Assembly: GCA_028583405.1 (NCBI GenBank)
Contig: CM053249.1
Span: 36,938,048 to 37,002,047, forward strand
Length of the DNA stretch: 64,000 bases
DNA from: Pogonophryne albipinna
Taxonomy: Eukaryota; Chordata; Actinopteri; Perciformes; Artedidraconidae
Direction: 5' to 3'
The notes below the pieces were generated by a model, which saw nothing but the letters and a program-made list of their open reading frames with translations, did not search any database and had not been told where the DNA came from. Shown one piece after another: positions 36,601 to 48,779 of this stretch. Position numbers and translations under genes: made by a program. Each line of letters opens with the position of its first letter. Position 1 is the stretch's first letter.

Positions 36601-38725
36601 TGATCGATCCCGACCAGACAGGCTTTATCTCAGGACGACAGTCATTTTTTAATACCAGAAGGTTATTTAACATTATTTATTCTCCCTCTACTAGTTCCCC
36701 TGAAGTTGTTCTCTCTTTGGATGCGGAAAAGACATTCGACAGAGTAGAGTGGGGATATCTGTTCTATCTACTTAATACATTTGGTTTCAGCAGGGACTTT
36801 GTTTCATGGATTCAACTCCTCTATACATCTCCGGTAGCTTCAGTTAACGTCAACGGTGTTAAGTCTGGTCTGTTCTCGCTCTCTCGCAGAAATAGGCAGG
36901 GTTGCCCTCTATCTCCGTCATTATTTGCGCTCGCCGTCGAGCCTCTAGCCGTATGGCTTCGTAGTGAGGAAGGATTTAGGGGCATCACGCGCTTCGGTTT
37001 TTTGCATAAGCTCTCTTTGTATGCAGATGACCTTTTATTGTACATTTCCAGCCCATCGTCCTCCCTTCCTATAATTCTAAGCATTTTAGAGCAATTTAAG
37101 AAGCTATCTGGCTACAAACTCAACCTCCAGAAAAGCGAATATTTCCCTGTTAACATCCTCGCTGAAAAACTTCTCCAAGCTCTCTTTCCTTTTCAGAAGG
37201 TCTCAGAGGGATTCAAATACCTGGGTATCCATATTACTAAATCGTTTACAGAGCTTTTTGCCAAGAACCTTAGTCCATTAGTAGAGCGCTTCAAAGCAGA
37301 CTTAGCTAGATGGTCCTCCTTGCCTTTCTCCTTAATGGGACACATTCATTTGATAAAAATGGTGGTGCTACCTCGGTTCTTATATTCCTTCCAACACATT
37401 CCTATATTTATAAATAAATCCTTTTTCTCAGCACTTGACCAGCAGATTAACTCTTTTTTATGGTGCAACAAGAGGGCTCGTATCAGAAGAGTAGTTCTTC
37501 AACTCCCTAAGTCTGAAGGTGGCCTGGCCCTGCCTAATCTCCGCCAATATTATTGGGCATGTAATATTAATAAGCTTCTTTTTTGGAACACTAATTTGGC
37601 ACAGGGCGAACACCCTCGATGGGCCCAGATGGAGGCTTCCTCTTCGGGTCTCCCACTTTGGTCGGTGGTATGTTCTCAATTGCCCTTTCCAATTAAACAA
37701 GTTGCTCGCAATCCGATTGTAACTAACACTTTAAAGATTTGGGGTCAGTTTAGGAAGCATTTTGGCTTACAAGCGTCATCAGGTCTAGCCCCGGTCTATC
37801 GCAATCACCTTTTCCTCCCGTCGTGCTCGGATCCTGTCTTTCGGACTTGGTCAGACAAAGGCCTGCGGTCTATTAACGACCTTTATGCTGGTGGTGTTTT
37901 CCCTTCGTTTGCAGATTTAGCCAACAAATTTGACCTTCCAAGTTCTCACTTGTTTTCCGATTCTTTCAGATCAGGCACTTTGTGGAAAAGAAATACCCCC
38001 AATTTCCAGGCCGGCCTCCTGATTCGATAATTGATACTTTCTTATCACTTAAGACCGATTCAAGGAAGTTCACCTCCATTATATATAATAACATTTTTAA
38101 GATAAATCCTACTTGCTTAAATTCCCTTAGAGTTGTATGGGACCAGGACCTTGGGATTTACATGTCAGATGATCAGTGGGGACGTATATTAGACCTGGTA
38201 CACACCTCTTCTATATGTGCAAGGCATAGCTTACTGCAGTGCAAGATTCTGCACAGAGTACATTACACTAACGCTAAGCTGGCCAGGATATACCCTGACA
38301 GGTCTGACACATGTAATAGACGTAAACAATCTCCGGCTGACTACATGCACATGTTTTGGTCGTGCCCTAAACTATCGGAGTTCTGGTCTGCAATATTTGA
38401 TTCACTTAGGGAGGTCTTAGGTGAGACAGTGGACCCTAGCCCCCTCACTGCCCTTTTCGGAATTCCTCTGATGCCCAATGCACCCATTACCTCAAAACGA
38501 GTTATCGCATTCACCACTCTGCTTGCCAGGAGGCTTATTCTCCTTAAATGGATACATTCCTCCCCTCCCACCCATAATAGATGGATTCATGAAATCCTGT
38601 ATTGCGTCAGGCTTGAGAGGATTAGGTTCTCCCTTAGGGGCGCCCTGACGACGTTCCACGATACCTGGCAGCCTTTTCTGGACCACATTGACACCCTTAC
38701 TATTGGTGAAGAACCCAATACTTAA
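33631..38725 (+). pseudogene. L1 ORF2 endonuclease-reverse transcriptase
   Basis: The start at 33631 gives an APE endonuclease (ISWNVKGMNN, LQETYL, AGDFNLVQD, VISDHAPTS), a linker (GDKAGKLLAYQSRVAG), RT (SPGPDGYSTEFF, SYRPISLLN, TGFISGRQS, LSLDAEKTFDRVEW, QGCPLSPSLFAL, the catalytic YADDLLLY, GYKLN, GGLALPNLRQYYWA) and a C-terminal Cys block (CNRRKQSPADYMHMFWSC). A hAT splits RT at 35128-36408. One extra base near 37945 shifts the frame, with the tail in frame 37982-38725. Motif A has T where A is usual (EKTFD). Without these breaks it would be about 1270 residues, normal for L1. Confidence 0.9.
35128..36408. mobile_element. hAT element in L1 ORF2
   Basis: Ends CAGAGGTGGGACCAAGTC and GAGTCCACACCTCTG, with a perfect 8-bp duplication GAGTATTC (35120-35127 and 36409-36416). 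Subterminal AAGTC and CTCAAGT words are repeated at both sides. At 35690-35805 there is a Tol2-like terminus scrap (TACTTTTGTACTCAAGTAC ... CCACCTCTGA). No transposase coding was seen. Confidence 0.92.
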
Positions 38726-38738
38726 TTCTCAGCAGAGC

Positions 38739-38834
38739 ACCCCCCCCCCCCCCCTTTTTCTTTGAAATACTATTTAATATTCACCCTTTATTTAATTTTG
38801 TTTTTATTTCCTTGCCCCCCCCCCCCCCCCCCTT
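38739..38834. repeat. Two poly-C runs in the L1 3' UTR
   Basis: C-runs at about 38739-38755 and 38815-38832, directly after the ORF2 stop. They are probably length-variable. Confidence 0.85.
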
Positions 38835-39161
38835 GTATGTTTGTGTGAATGAGATTGCGGGGTATTGGGGTTCGTGTTTATTTGTCAACTGTACTTGGAA
38901 AACACAGTATTTTACATGTAATGTCTTGAAAATGTCCGTTTGATATCTGTGCGAAAACTGATAAAAAGATTTATAAAAAAATAAAATACGGTAGAACTTT
39001 ATGTACTATTACGGGAAAAGGATATCAGTACTGCTGACTTTACGGTTAATGTTTGAGTTTTATTCCATATTTTACCATATAAATACAGGTTTTTACCACT
39101 GAAAGAAACATCTTTTTGCCATAAAATGAACATGAAAATACTGTATGAATACCGTCTAAAT

Positions 39162-39508
39162 CAGTGTTTCTCAAACTTTTTCATACCAAGGACCACTTAA
39201 CCAATAAAAAAACACTCGCGGACCACCTAACTCCACAAATATCCAAAAACACATCGTTTTTTACAAATCGCCTGAAAATGGTACAAACAAGTGGCCACAT
39301 GTGTGATGAAGGTGTTTATCTGGGCTATATCATGCAATCAAAAGTGAAACTTAAGCTCGCTCCATTGTGGAGATATTCCCGCGAGAGTGCGGAAAACTTA
39401 AATGTATTTATTTATTTCAAATGTGAAATTTTACCAATATACTCACGGACCACTAGGGTGCGCTCACGGACCACCAGTGGTCCACGGACCTCACTTTGAG
39501 AAGCACTG
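39162..39508. mobile_element. hAT MITE
   Basis: Ends CAGTGTTTCTCAAACTTTTT and CACTTTGAGAAGCACTG with a perfect 8-bp duplication GTCTAAAT (39154-39161, 39509-39516). 347 bp, non-coding, rich in GGACCAC words. It sits in the subterminal region of the CACTG element. Confidence 0.93.
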
Positions 39509-39516
39509 GTCTAAAT

Positions 39517-39865
39517 AAAGTTTTTGCCATTAAATTAGACTGTGTTTCACTGTGCAGTTAACAGTCTGTAATATAAATTCCCGTAATATGCCGTACAAAT
39601 AAAGGTTGTGCCATGAAAAATGACAGTGGTTCCCTGTACAATTAACAGTCTGTAATAAAAAATACTACTTTTCCCCATATAAATTCCCTTAAAATGTCGT
39701 ACAAGGAAATGCTGTGCTGTGAAATTTGACAGTGCTTTACTGTAAAATAATCAGTTTGCAAAATACAATACTACTTTTTCCTATATAAATTCCCTTACAA
39801 AAGCAGTACAAAAAAAGGTTTTGCCATGAAATATGGTTTTATTGTGAAATTAACAGTATAATGTA
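39517..39865. repeat. Subterminal tandem repeats of the CACTG element
   Basis: About 3.5 units of roughly 105 bp, each with ACAGT-CTGTAAT, TATAAATTCCC and a GTACAA junction. Such arrays bind transposase in CACTA-type elements (known for the family); that role here is inferred. Confidence 0.7.
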
Positions 39866-39965
39866 ATGATTTCACTTTTAATACGTAAAATCCTCTCTTG
39901 GTCCATAGTCAGACAGAAGTCCAAAGTTTTTGATAGTCCATTAAAAAGATCAGCAAGCAGTCAAG

Positions 39966-40972
39966 GGATTTCCAATGTGTTGCCCTCCTGTAGCTGTTGA
40001 GGCAAGGGAGCAGCATATGGACATCGAGGGTCCCACCAGGGTGGGTGGAATGGATCGGGAACCCAGGACCTAACACCAGCATCAGGGAGAGAGCAGAGAG
40101 AAATCACAGGATCAAAAGTCATTTCATTTACACTTAAGTAGTGGTGGGATATATTATATTGCAAAACCTTTAGATCACAATATTTTTATAATTTTGGACT
40201 GTAACAATATACAGCACATTTTAGTATACTGATTTTTCTGGTAAGTCAATTTGAAAATGGTTTATAAATGAAGGGACTCTCAATAACCTATTTACATTTT
40301 CACTATAGTAAGTCCTGGCATGGGTTATATGATTACATGATGTGTTGATATAGACTCTGCTAGCAGTTGGAGTAATGTCAATTTGCTGACGGTAACATCC
40401 CCCCAAACACTCAGTATTAGTTAATCTCTACTGGTAGACACATTTCTAAAGAGCACAGTATATACCACTATACTAAAGTCAATATTTACTGAAAGCGTGC
40501 ATGATAGAAAACCTGTTTGTGTGGAATCACTCACCATAAATGTCCTGACTGAATGTAGAAACAGGTCCACATTGAAGGATCAGGGAGGAGAACTTCCAGC
40601 AGCAGGAGAACGCTGAGTGGAACTTGGTAGTTTGACTGGGACCAGCCCTAATGATGGTGCAGCCCTATCAATGCCCTAACAAGTGAGAAAAGAAAGTCAA
40701 TGATTAAATTGTAATATAAACAAAAACAATAATTTACTCTCTCTAGACTTGTATCTCTTACCTGGAAAGGTAATAATGTCAAGAAGAATCCAGTTGAAGA
40801 CCACTGAACACGTTTGGCTTGGCCTATTGGAAGGGAAACATTACTTTAGACGCAGAATACAAATATGATGTATATATTTTAAATATGCAGCCAACTTACC
40901 AGCTCAGTTCTTTAATGATGCCATCAGAGGAAACAGAACTGGCCTGACTTGAGTATTTTCATAATCATTTTT
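39966..40972 (-). other. Spliced-exon-like blocks, unknown gene
   Basis: On the minus strand four blocks carry consensus splice signals: about 40905-40972 (donor GTAAGT), 40761-40824 (donor GTAAGA), 40535-40678 (donor GTGAGT), and a last block from about 40073 to a stop near 39966. The last two can be read in one frame, ending in a Pro/Trp-rich tail (DPFHPPWWDPRCPY). No family was recognised. They may be the 3' end of a gene carried by the CACTG element. Confidence 0.4.
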
Positions 40973-41364
40973 CTAAAACAAATGATAGACTGAACCACCT
41001 ACACTGTTCAATATTGTAATAGTACAAATAACCAACCCATACATGTTATACTCTGCATACTTACCAAATGCACATATGCTGTTCATACTCTACAGACAAC
41101 CCTACATTCGCACTCTTTTGTATATTGTAACTCTCCACTGTCCATCACTATACATATTGTATTGCATTATTGTGCTGTATTACCTACTCCTGCATGTATC
41201 TATATTTATACAATCAATTCCAACACACTTGAAAATACAACGAGGTTCATTGCGGTGGAGTTTGCAATGTACAGCATACGCCTTAAGAGACTGAACAGAT
41301 TCTCCACAAATGCAACAGAAATACATGGTCAAACAGGCATATCCACCATAAAACTAACAAGTAG

Positions 41365-43660
41365 CCTGAAATATGTCCAGCCTAGGATCGGGCACCACGT
41401 TTTTGTTTGCAAGAGCCACAAAACACAGAAAATCTCGTTACCAAAAAAATTCTATCCATTTACCATGTCTCAGAAAGAGGTCTGAACATTATTAGCCTAG
41501 CACTGCACTTAGCCTAGCTGCGACACGGGAGCGGCACATCAAATAGGCAACCGTTAATGTTTCAATTCAAGCGCCCTTTCTGTCCACAACCGCCACTCAA
41601 ATTTGACGGGCAAAAATGTACTTCACCTTACCCAGGGTTGCCAACTTTGGGTACCTGGCTGGAGTGAGATTTTGATATCATAGGTTTAATTACACATTAT
41701 GAGCACGAAATGACTGCTATCGTGTCAGCAGCGGGACCTTAGCAGGATATATAAACAATATATACAAATACACAATATTGGACACAGACTATAAAGGGCA
41801 CACAGTTTCATTCACTAATGAAAGTCAAACACATGTTTGTTTCCACTGTTTTATTGTGTGCCTGTCGCGACAAGCAATTAATTGACTTATCGTACGATAA
41901 ATAAAAATGAACTCGATAAATTGCCATTTACATGAGGATGTGACTAGCAGTTTGAAAGGATGTAGTTGAATTATTATTATATATTATCATTATGTCAGTG
42001 GTCTAAAATGGTCATACAACGGTGCCGACAATATTATCGTTTATCGTAATAATTTCCGGGAAAATGTATCCAACAAAATTAATTATCGTGAGAGGCCTAT
42101 ACATGAAACACACACACAAATCTACAGACTTACTCCAAACTGCCAAACATATTAATTAACACACTCTCACTCTCATATACTCTATTTTGGCCTAGTAGAA
42201 CAATAAGCAGCAGACTTTTACTTTTTATCATTTCTACTGGATCTTAGATCTGCGCATGCGCAATACGGGTCGGCAGTTGCGGCTCCAGAGTATTTTTGTT
42301 GGGTAATCTATGGTAGGGCTAACCCATACAGTGGTGGGGCTCAAGTCAGTATTTGCAATGTAATTACATACACGCTCCCCTTGACAGTGAAACGCCACGC
42401 GTGAGGTTTAGATTATTTCCCTGTCTCAATCCAAATTGAACTGTATGAAATAAAAAGGCACATTTGTCTTGTAGTAAATAAAATCCTGGAGCCAATCCTG
42501 CCATTTCTCCACAGGTGAAAGAGTTGACATGCTGAAAACCCAACCCCTGCAGGGGGGTCTGGGGAGATTCTCCCCCAGGAGATTTTTTGAAATACTAACA
42601 TAAAATACACATTCTGGTACTCTCTTGAGAAGAAAAATAAATGTATTACTACACGACATATTTAAAAAAAATAATGCCATTTTAGTTTTTTGTTACTTTG
42701 TTCTGAAAGCTGAACCTGCTGCTCCTCACTGAAGAGGGAAGAGGCTGTGTGAATTACTTTACATTGTGGATAAGGGTGGATAGCCCCCATTGTTCTGTGT
42801 GTCAAAATGAAAGACAGCCCACACACCTATCAATCATCAAACCGTGTATTTCATTACGTGTTGATTTCTATAATAATAAGTAATGTTGTATCGATGTATA
42901 TAGAGATGTACTACCGCATAAGTATTCTCCGTCGGGACTTCCTGCAACAACACCACGCCGTTATCGTGACTCTGATTGGCCAGAAGACATTATCAAAGAT
43001 GTTCTATTGAGAAGACGACCACTACCTGACAAAAGTTTTCAAAACCGTTTCTAGTCTTCGGTATTCTTGTTTTTGGCGTGAGAATAGTTTGGGCAGCGTG
43101 AGAGCGTGAGATTGAGAGTGAAAGCGTGTGTCACACGCCAGATGCGTGAGAGTTGGCAACCCTGCCTTACCGTGTTAACTGAAGACAAGCTGCAACATTC
43201 AGACAAGTCCAGAATAATCAGACGGAAGTACCTGCTGGAGAGTAGTTCAAATCACTGCGACACGGGAGCGACACATCAGAGAGGCAACCGTTAATGTTTG
43301 AATTCAAGCGCCCTTTCTGTCCACAACCTCCGCTCAAATTTGAAGGGCAATGGCATTTTAGCCTGAAATGTGTCCAGGCATGCCTGGGAACGAGCAAAAC
43401 TTTTTTCAAAGCACTTTTGCAAGTGTCACTACACTCGGACAATCTTGTTACAAAGAAAAAAATGCTATCAATTTACCCCTTCTCCCAAAGACGTCTGAAC
43501 AGTATTAGCCTAGCTAAACATTAACTATACTTTGGTGTGCGACCAAAGCTGCGCAAACTCATTCATAATCGAAATAATCATACGAAAATACATTTGTTTT
43601 TACCTTGCTAAAATTGATTTCACCGTGGTAACTTGGTAACTGAAGACAGGCTAAGACAAA
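41365..43660. repeat. Tandem duplication of a roughly 400-bp block
   Basis: Text at 41370-41610 (AGCCTGAAATATGTCCAG, GTCTGAACATTATTAGCCTAG, GCGACACGGGAGCGGCACATC, AGCGCCCTTTCTGTCCACAAC) recurs at 43258-43530 in permuted register, and part recurs at 48130-48190. The first copy is interrupted by the hAT at 41633-43164. The blocks abut the 4.3-kb TIR element on both sides. Confidence 0.65.
41633..43164. mobile_element. hAT-like element, same family as 1-718
   Basis: Ends CAGGGTTGCCAACT and AGTTGGCAACCCTG, complementary over 14 bp. CCTTACC flanks both (41626-41632, 43165-43171). Contains the blocks shared with the window start (42803-43065). No intact coding was seen. Confidence 0.82.
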
Positions 43661-43679
43661 GTCCAGAAAATTCGTAGTA

Positions 43680-43874
43680 CCCCTCACTGCAGTGCGCAGT
43701 ACCTCAAGATGGGCGGGAGCTCAACATGGGCGGAGCCTCAACGCCCCTCCTTCTCAACCTTTGAGGCACGTGACGGGACGGCCCCTCCTTCTCAACCTTT
43801 GAGGCACGTGACGAGCTTCACAGATGACTCGTTGCATCCTGTTTCCGGGGGTAGCAGTTCTGTTCTGTTAATCA
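43680..43874 (+). repeat. Left terminal inverted repeat
   Basis: 195 bp, reverse complement of 47821-48023. Contains two tandem copies of CTCCTTCTCAACCTTTGAGG followed by CACGTGACG. Confidence 0.9.
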
Positions 43875-44527
43875 TAGCGTCAGAGTTTTAACTATTTTAA
43901 CATATTATATCTTATATTATTAATATATATATATAATGATACCGGTAATATAATGATACCTTGAGGTCTGTGATGATGGCGAGTGATCTGTCGCCATGGC
44001 AACGGCATTTAAAAATGTAAAACTCAAATTAAACACATTAACAGCCTTCAAATCATATTTTAATGTCTATTTGCATGTTAATTGCATCAATTATTTCAGT
44101 TATGACTTCAAGAAAGGGCCTTCATTTGTTTTTTAACGTACACCTTTTTAATTTTAATTTAATTTCAGAGGCAATATTGTATATTTACTCACTTTTTACT
44201 GAAAAACATGTGATATAAATGAAATCATATCACATTATTTCCTACCGGTATTTTAAAAAATATATTAAAAAAGTGCCATCGTATTGACAAATTGATAGAA
44301 TTGACAGGATAATATCAATGGTAATATAATACTGTGAACAGAGCTATTCAGCATGTACTTCTACTTTTGATACTTCGAGTACATTTAGCTGATAATACTT
44401 ATACTCTTTTACTTAAGAAACACTTTGAATTCAGGACTTTCAGACAGATCGTGACAACTAATACATTTTGAGGCATTAGTGAACCTAATACAGCTGATTG
44501 TAACAGCCCCCCCCCAGCAGCGGTCAC

Positions 44528-47412
44528 TCATGACCCCATCTCAAATGATGGCCTGCTTCTTTTGTGGAACCTCACAACCTCTTCATCCTGAAATATATTT
44601 GACAAAGAGAGGTTAAATGTTTAACTCTCACACTGGTTCAAGACTTTATCATTTGTGATTCAACAACTTCTACCTGCATTGCCTTTTCCTCCCGTCGCTT
44701 CTTGCAGTCTTGCGACCTCTCTTGTTCAGACCTTGGTGAATGAAAGACAAACATTAAAAACATTCATTCAAAATGATATAGTCAGGTTACAGTGTAACAA
44801 ATAGTCTCAAGAATGCAAAGTAAATTGTAAAATTAAAGAAACATACGGCATGGGAACGTTTTTGAGGAGAACTAGGCACCACCAGTGCCTAATTTGCTGC
44901 ATGTTTGTCCTGGAATATAAAAAGCACACAACCAGATGGGTCAACAACACATGTCCTGAAAAGTCTTGTATCCACAAGTGATATCAATGAAAAACTGAAA
45001 TATGAAACCCTTATTTATACATACCTCATTGAAATCAAATTGGGCTCTTGCCACAATGTAAAATGCGTACTGTAAATAAAGAAATAGTATGTTGTGTTAG
45101 GTTGTTGTGATGATTCATTGACAAATGATATTCCTCCGTGAATGTTGTTTTGGATATAAATAAATCACAGCATGTCTCAAACTATGAGCAATAATGGAGT
45201 GCAGAGCATGCTGAAAGCATTATACATTTGTATATATTATTATAAACAGAAAAATAGGACTACTACTATATGTATACTGTATATCCAGTATCTTACCATC
45301 AAAACAAACACCCCACAGTTGTTCGAGAACCCTTGTCTTGGTAGGCCCTGTAGTGTGAAAAGTGACAATTACATCATACTCTTCAGTAGAATTATTTTAA
45401 CAAATCTAACCTGGACATCATCCACACCAAGACTTGCCCAAGGCCCAGGGCACAAGATCTGAGCAAGGTTTCTGTGAACACAATGCATGTGAAAGTTAAG
45501 AATAAGTACAATTGAATTAAACTTTATAAGTACTCGAAAATCATGCAGAAAATCTTTGAACACTGTTGGAACAGGAACAAACTTGAACTTCCAAAAAAAA
45601 AGTCATTAAGGGGTAAAACAGAACATCCCCGCTGTCAAGTGGCATCTATGGTTCTGTTCAATGCCTTTTATTTAATACAATAAATCCCATGTTAGTTCAA
45701 ATAAAACAGAGCCATAGATTCAAAAAAAAGATAGACAAGTGGTCTGAAACAGAACTACCACTGTCCGGATGTGATGGAACTGTGCGCCAAAAAACCTGAA
45801 TGGTTTGTTGCGACTATCATCTCTGCAGCCAGTGCCAAGGAGGGGATCTAGAAAGAAAATCTCCCTAGCTTGTGGCCTCAGTATCTGTTAATATCACACG
45901 TTCCAATATCAACAGGTATACTTTGACATACAAACGTTATATTATAAAGTTGTAGGATCTGTATTATACAACTAAATGAAGCATTGAATTGAAAAATAGA
46001 AACACTATTTGCGGCATGGCAAACTTCATTGTACAGTAAACAAACAATAGCAAAGACTGAACTACATGTACTTACACAGAGTGTCCAGTGTCCAGGTTCC
46101 CACACTGGAAGGAGAAGCCATTGGAGATTTGCTGCATTTTCCTGGAAAAGCAAAAGCCAGTTGTGTTGATGTGACTACAGTAATGAGTTGGTACGAGAAC
46201 ATGGAGCAGCAACATGGATAATCATGATCAAAATACCGGCAGGTGTCGCATCGGATTCAGCGAAGATGGTGGAAACCAGGCAGCTATAACATGGCTGTTG
46301 GCAGCAAACAAGCCATCTACTCTCTGTAACAGATGTAGTTTCATAATGTAATATCTTATAATTGTTTGGTATCATATAGTATGTTTTATACATATATTTA
46401 CATATTTTAGAACAGCTTCAATACCTTCTCAATAACTGTAAGACAGCTGTTCAGGATCTGGCAGAATACAAACACACAGTCAGTAAAATACAGAGTACAT
46501 GAAACATGCCAACAATGAAAACAAAATCAGTTAGAAAGAGTACAAGAAACAAAGAGCGTGATCACTCTGATTACCATCCCATCCATGTCATTAGCCAAAC
46601 CCAAACTCCAAAAATCTGACCGCGTGAGAACCATCTTGCTCACAAAGGCTAGATGTGTGTTTGGGCTTTGGGTCTTGTCCAGAACCTGTGCCAGCTAAAG
46701 GAAGAAAAAAGAAAATGAAAACCGGCATTTTAAGTAATATTTAGCTTACATACAACATTTTGAACTGCAGACTAGTTCACTTTACTTGTTTGTTTTGAAC
46801 CTCCTGAAGCTCCTGTCCCCAGCAACCTTTGCTTGCCATAATTGTGTTGATACTAGTAAAGTCTCCCTGGTCCTTGGCATCATTCACTTGATAACAAATC
46901 AACAACACAAAATGTATGTCTTTATACAGTACAACTTGTATGAATACAAGTTGTCAATATCAAGCAGATAACTTACACTCCTGTTGCTCCTGACCATCTC
47001 TGTGGTGTTCTGAAAATGCAGTGGCCTTCCCAACTTGTGAAGGAGGAGCTGTTGAAATTAAATAATATTAGTTCTCCAGATAACCACATAAAAGAACAAG
47101 AACATAATGATTCTAAGAAATGCTTCACCTAATGATATCCTCCCATTGACATCAAGCTGTATTTCCATATCTGCTGGGATGATTTTTCTGTATTGCTCTT
47201 TAGCTTTGTTGTTTTTTGTCACATTGTAGTGGTGTAGTATATTTCTTTGCAGAAATATGTGTGTTGAGGGTGTTGTCATGTTCAACAAGTAATTGTTTTT
47301 CCTCATTCCTGAGAACAGTTGTTCCGCACATTGACTGTGTATCCGCCCCGCCAGCTCTGGCACAAGCTCTATCCTTCTGAGAACATCCCTTTCATCAGTG
47401 TGTGATGTGTTT
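44528..47412 (-). pseudogene. Spliced transposon gene: KDZ-like block plus Ulp1 (C48) protease
   Basis: Minus-strand exons with AG/GT borders: 47412-47129, 47048-46977, 46886-46786, 46694-46575, 46457-46425, 46141-46076, 45847-45796, 45471-45411, 45347-45297, 45069-45025, 44909-44847, 44731-44674, 44587-44528 (stop). Phases agree at most junctions. Exon 1 has EQLFSGMRKNNYLLN and HIFLQRNILHHYN, like the end of Zisupton/KDZ transposases (recalled). The protease triad region follows: PGHW (His), DPLLG (Asp), NNCGVFVLM (Cys). Exon 6 to 7 is out of phase by one, so a small exon is unseen. One extra base near 44906 breaks the 45025/44909 junction. Ulp1 domains are known passengers in such elements. 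Confidence 0.75.
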
Positions 47413-47820
47413 CTGGTCAAAGAAAATAAACACAAACAAAATAGTTGGGCAATAGTTAGGAATAAAATAAGCTGCATATACATTTATTTTGTAAAAATCG
47501 AATTGAAATATAGGTTAGTATAGTTATTAGTATTTCTCAAGTAGAGCAAAAATAATATAAAGACTTTCCTAAAGTTTTCAGGACTTTGCTTATACAGCAA
47601 TCCTACTATTTTGAAGCAACACAAATGTAGTTTGTAGTTATAATTAATAGTTATTAAATGTAGTTAGTTTCTGCATCACTAGGACATGCACGTCCTAGTA
47701 GCGACAGCGCACATTTGACAGCAAATAAGTGAGACTTAAAATCAACACATTTTAAACCGCAGCAAAAACAAATAGTTAATTTATTTAGGGATTACTTACC
47801 TCCATCTTACTCTGACGACT

Positions 47821-48023
47821 TGATTAACAGAACAGAACTGCTACCCCGGAAACAGGATGCAACGCGTCATCTGTGAAGCTCGTCACGTGCCTCAAAGGTT
47901 GAGAAGGAGGGGCCGTCCCGTCACGTGCCTCAAAGGTTGAGAACATTGAGAAGGAGGGGCGTTGAGGCTCCGCCCATGTTGAGCTCCCGCCCATCTTGAG
48001 GTACTGCGCACTGCAGTGAGGGG
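47821..48023 (-). repeat. Right terminal inverted repeat
   Basis: 203 bp, reverse complement of 43680-43874, with one small insertion (ACATTGAGAA near 47943). It marks the far end of the 4.3-kb transposon. Confidence 0.9.
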
Positions 48024-48319
48024 CTTCTCGAAAATTCAGATGGCGTACCCTGAGTGGAGTGGTTACAAAAAAAAGTCCTGGGACATGTGATCCAAAATGC
48101 AATGCCCTGATTGGACGGCGCATCACAGAGTTCAGACGTTAATGTTTGAAATCAGGCGCCCTTTCTGTTCAAAACCTGTAGGCCTACTCAAATTTGAAAT
48201 GCATTTAAAACCATTGTGCTATTTTCTTAAGAAATTGGTCAACCTGATCTAACTGTTGTGTAATAGAACACAGAAAAAGCAAACACAGGATATTCTGATT
48301 TATTGTTTTTGCTCATAGA

Positions 48320-48779
48320 AATGGAATAGGGTTTCACAGTTGTACAGCAAATAATGGTTTGTGTATTTAGCAGTGACATAATGTATATTTAACAAAAAAG
48401 GAAAGCAAAATATATGCAAAAATGACAGTGCTGGTTGTTATATATATTACAGCATATTTCTGTTATCAACACAATGGCTAGTATATTTAACAGTGACAAA
48501 ATGTTTTTTTTACATAAAAAAAATGGCAAAAATTACAGTGTTGGCTGTTATATATATTACGGTATATTTTTGTTATAAACACAGTGCAAGAGTATTTAAC
48601 AGTGGAGAAATGCATTTTTTTCAGAAAAGATAGGTAAAAATGATTGTTTTGGCTGATATATATATTTACGGTCTTCTACTGTTACATAAACTGTATTCAA
48701 CCAATTTTAAGTTTACAGTCTTTTACTGTCGTGGTTTGACAGTTTTACACCGTAAAATCTACAGCCTTTTTTTACAGTG
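48320..48779. repeat. Right subterminal repeats of the CACTG element
   Basis: About 3.5 units of roughly 115 bp with GTATTTAACAGTGA, TGACAGTGTTGGCTGTTATA and TATTACGGTATATTT words, running into the CAGTG terminus. Confidence 0.7.

Larger units (their letters stand above)
43680..48023 (-). mobile_element. 4.3-kb TIR transposon with a spliced Ulp1-type gene
   Basis: Near-perfect inverted repeats 43680-43874 and 47821-48023 start CCCCTCACTGCAGTGCGCAG and include GCACGTGACG words. They enclose a minus-strand multi-exon gene (44528-47412). The first coding exon visible is already mid-protein and only 400 bp from the right repeat, so the 5' part of the gene is probably deleted. Flanks show no clear duplication (TTCGTAGTA versus CTTCTCGAA). 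Zisupton/KDZ is the best guess. Confidence 0.78.

Noticed and set aside
44528..47412. Host SENP (desumoylase) gene
   Set aside because: The exons lie strictly between paired inverted repeats and are preceded by a transposase-like block, so a transposon passenger fits better.
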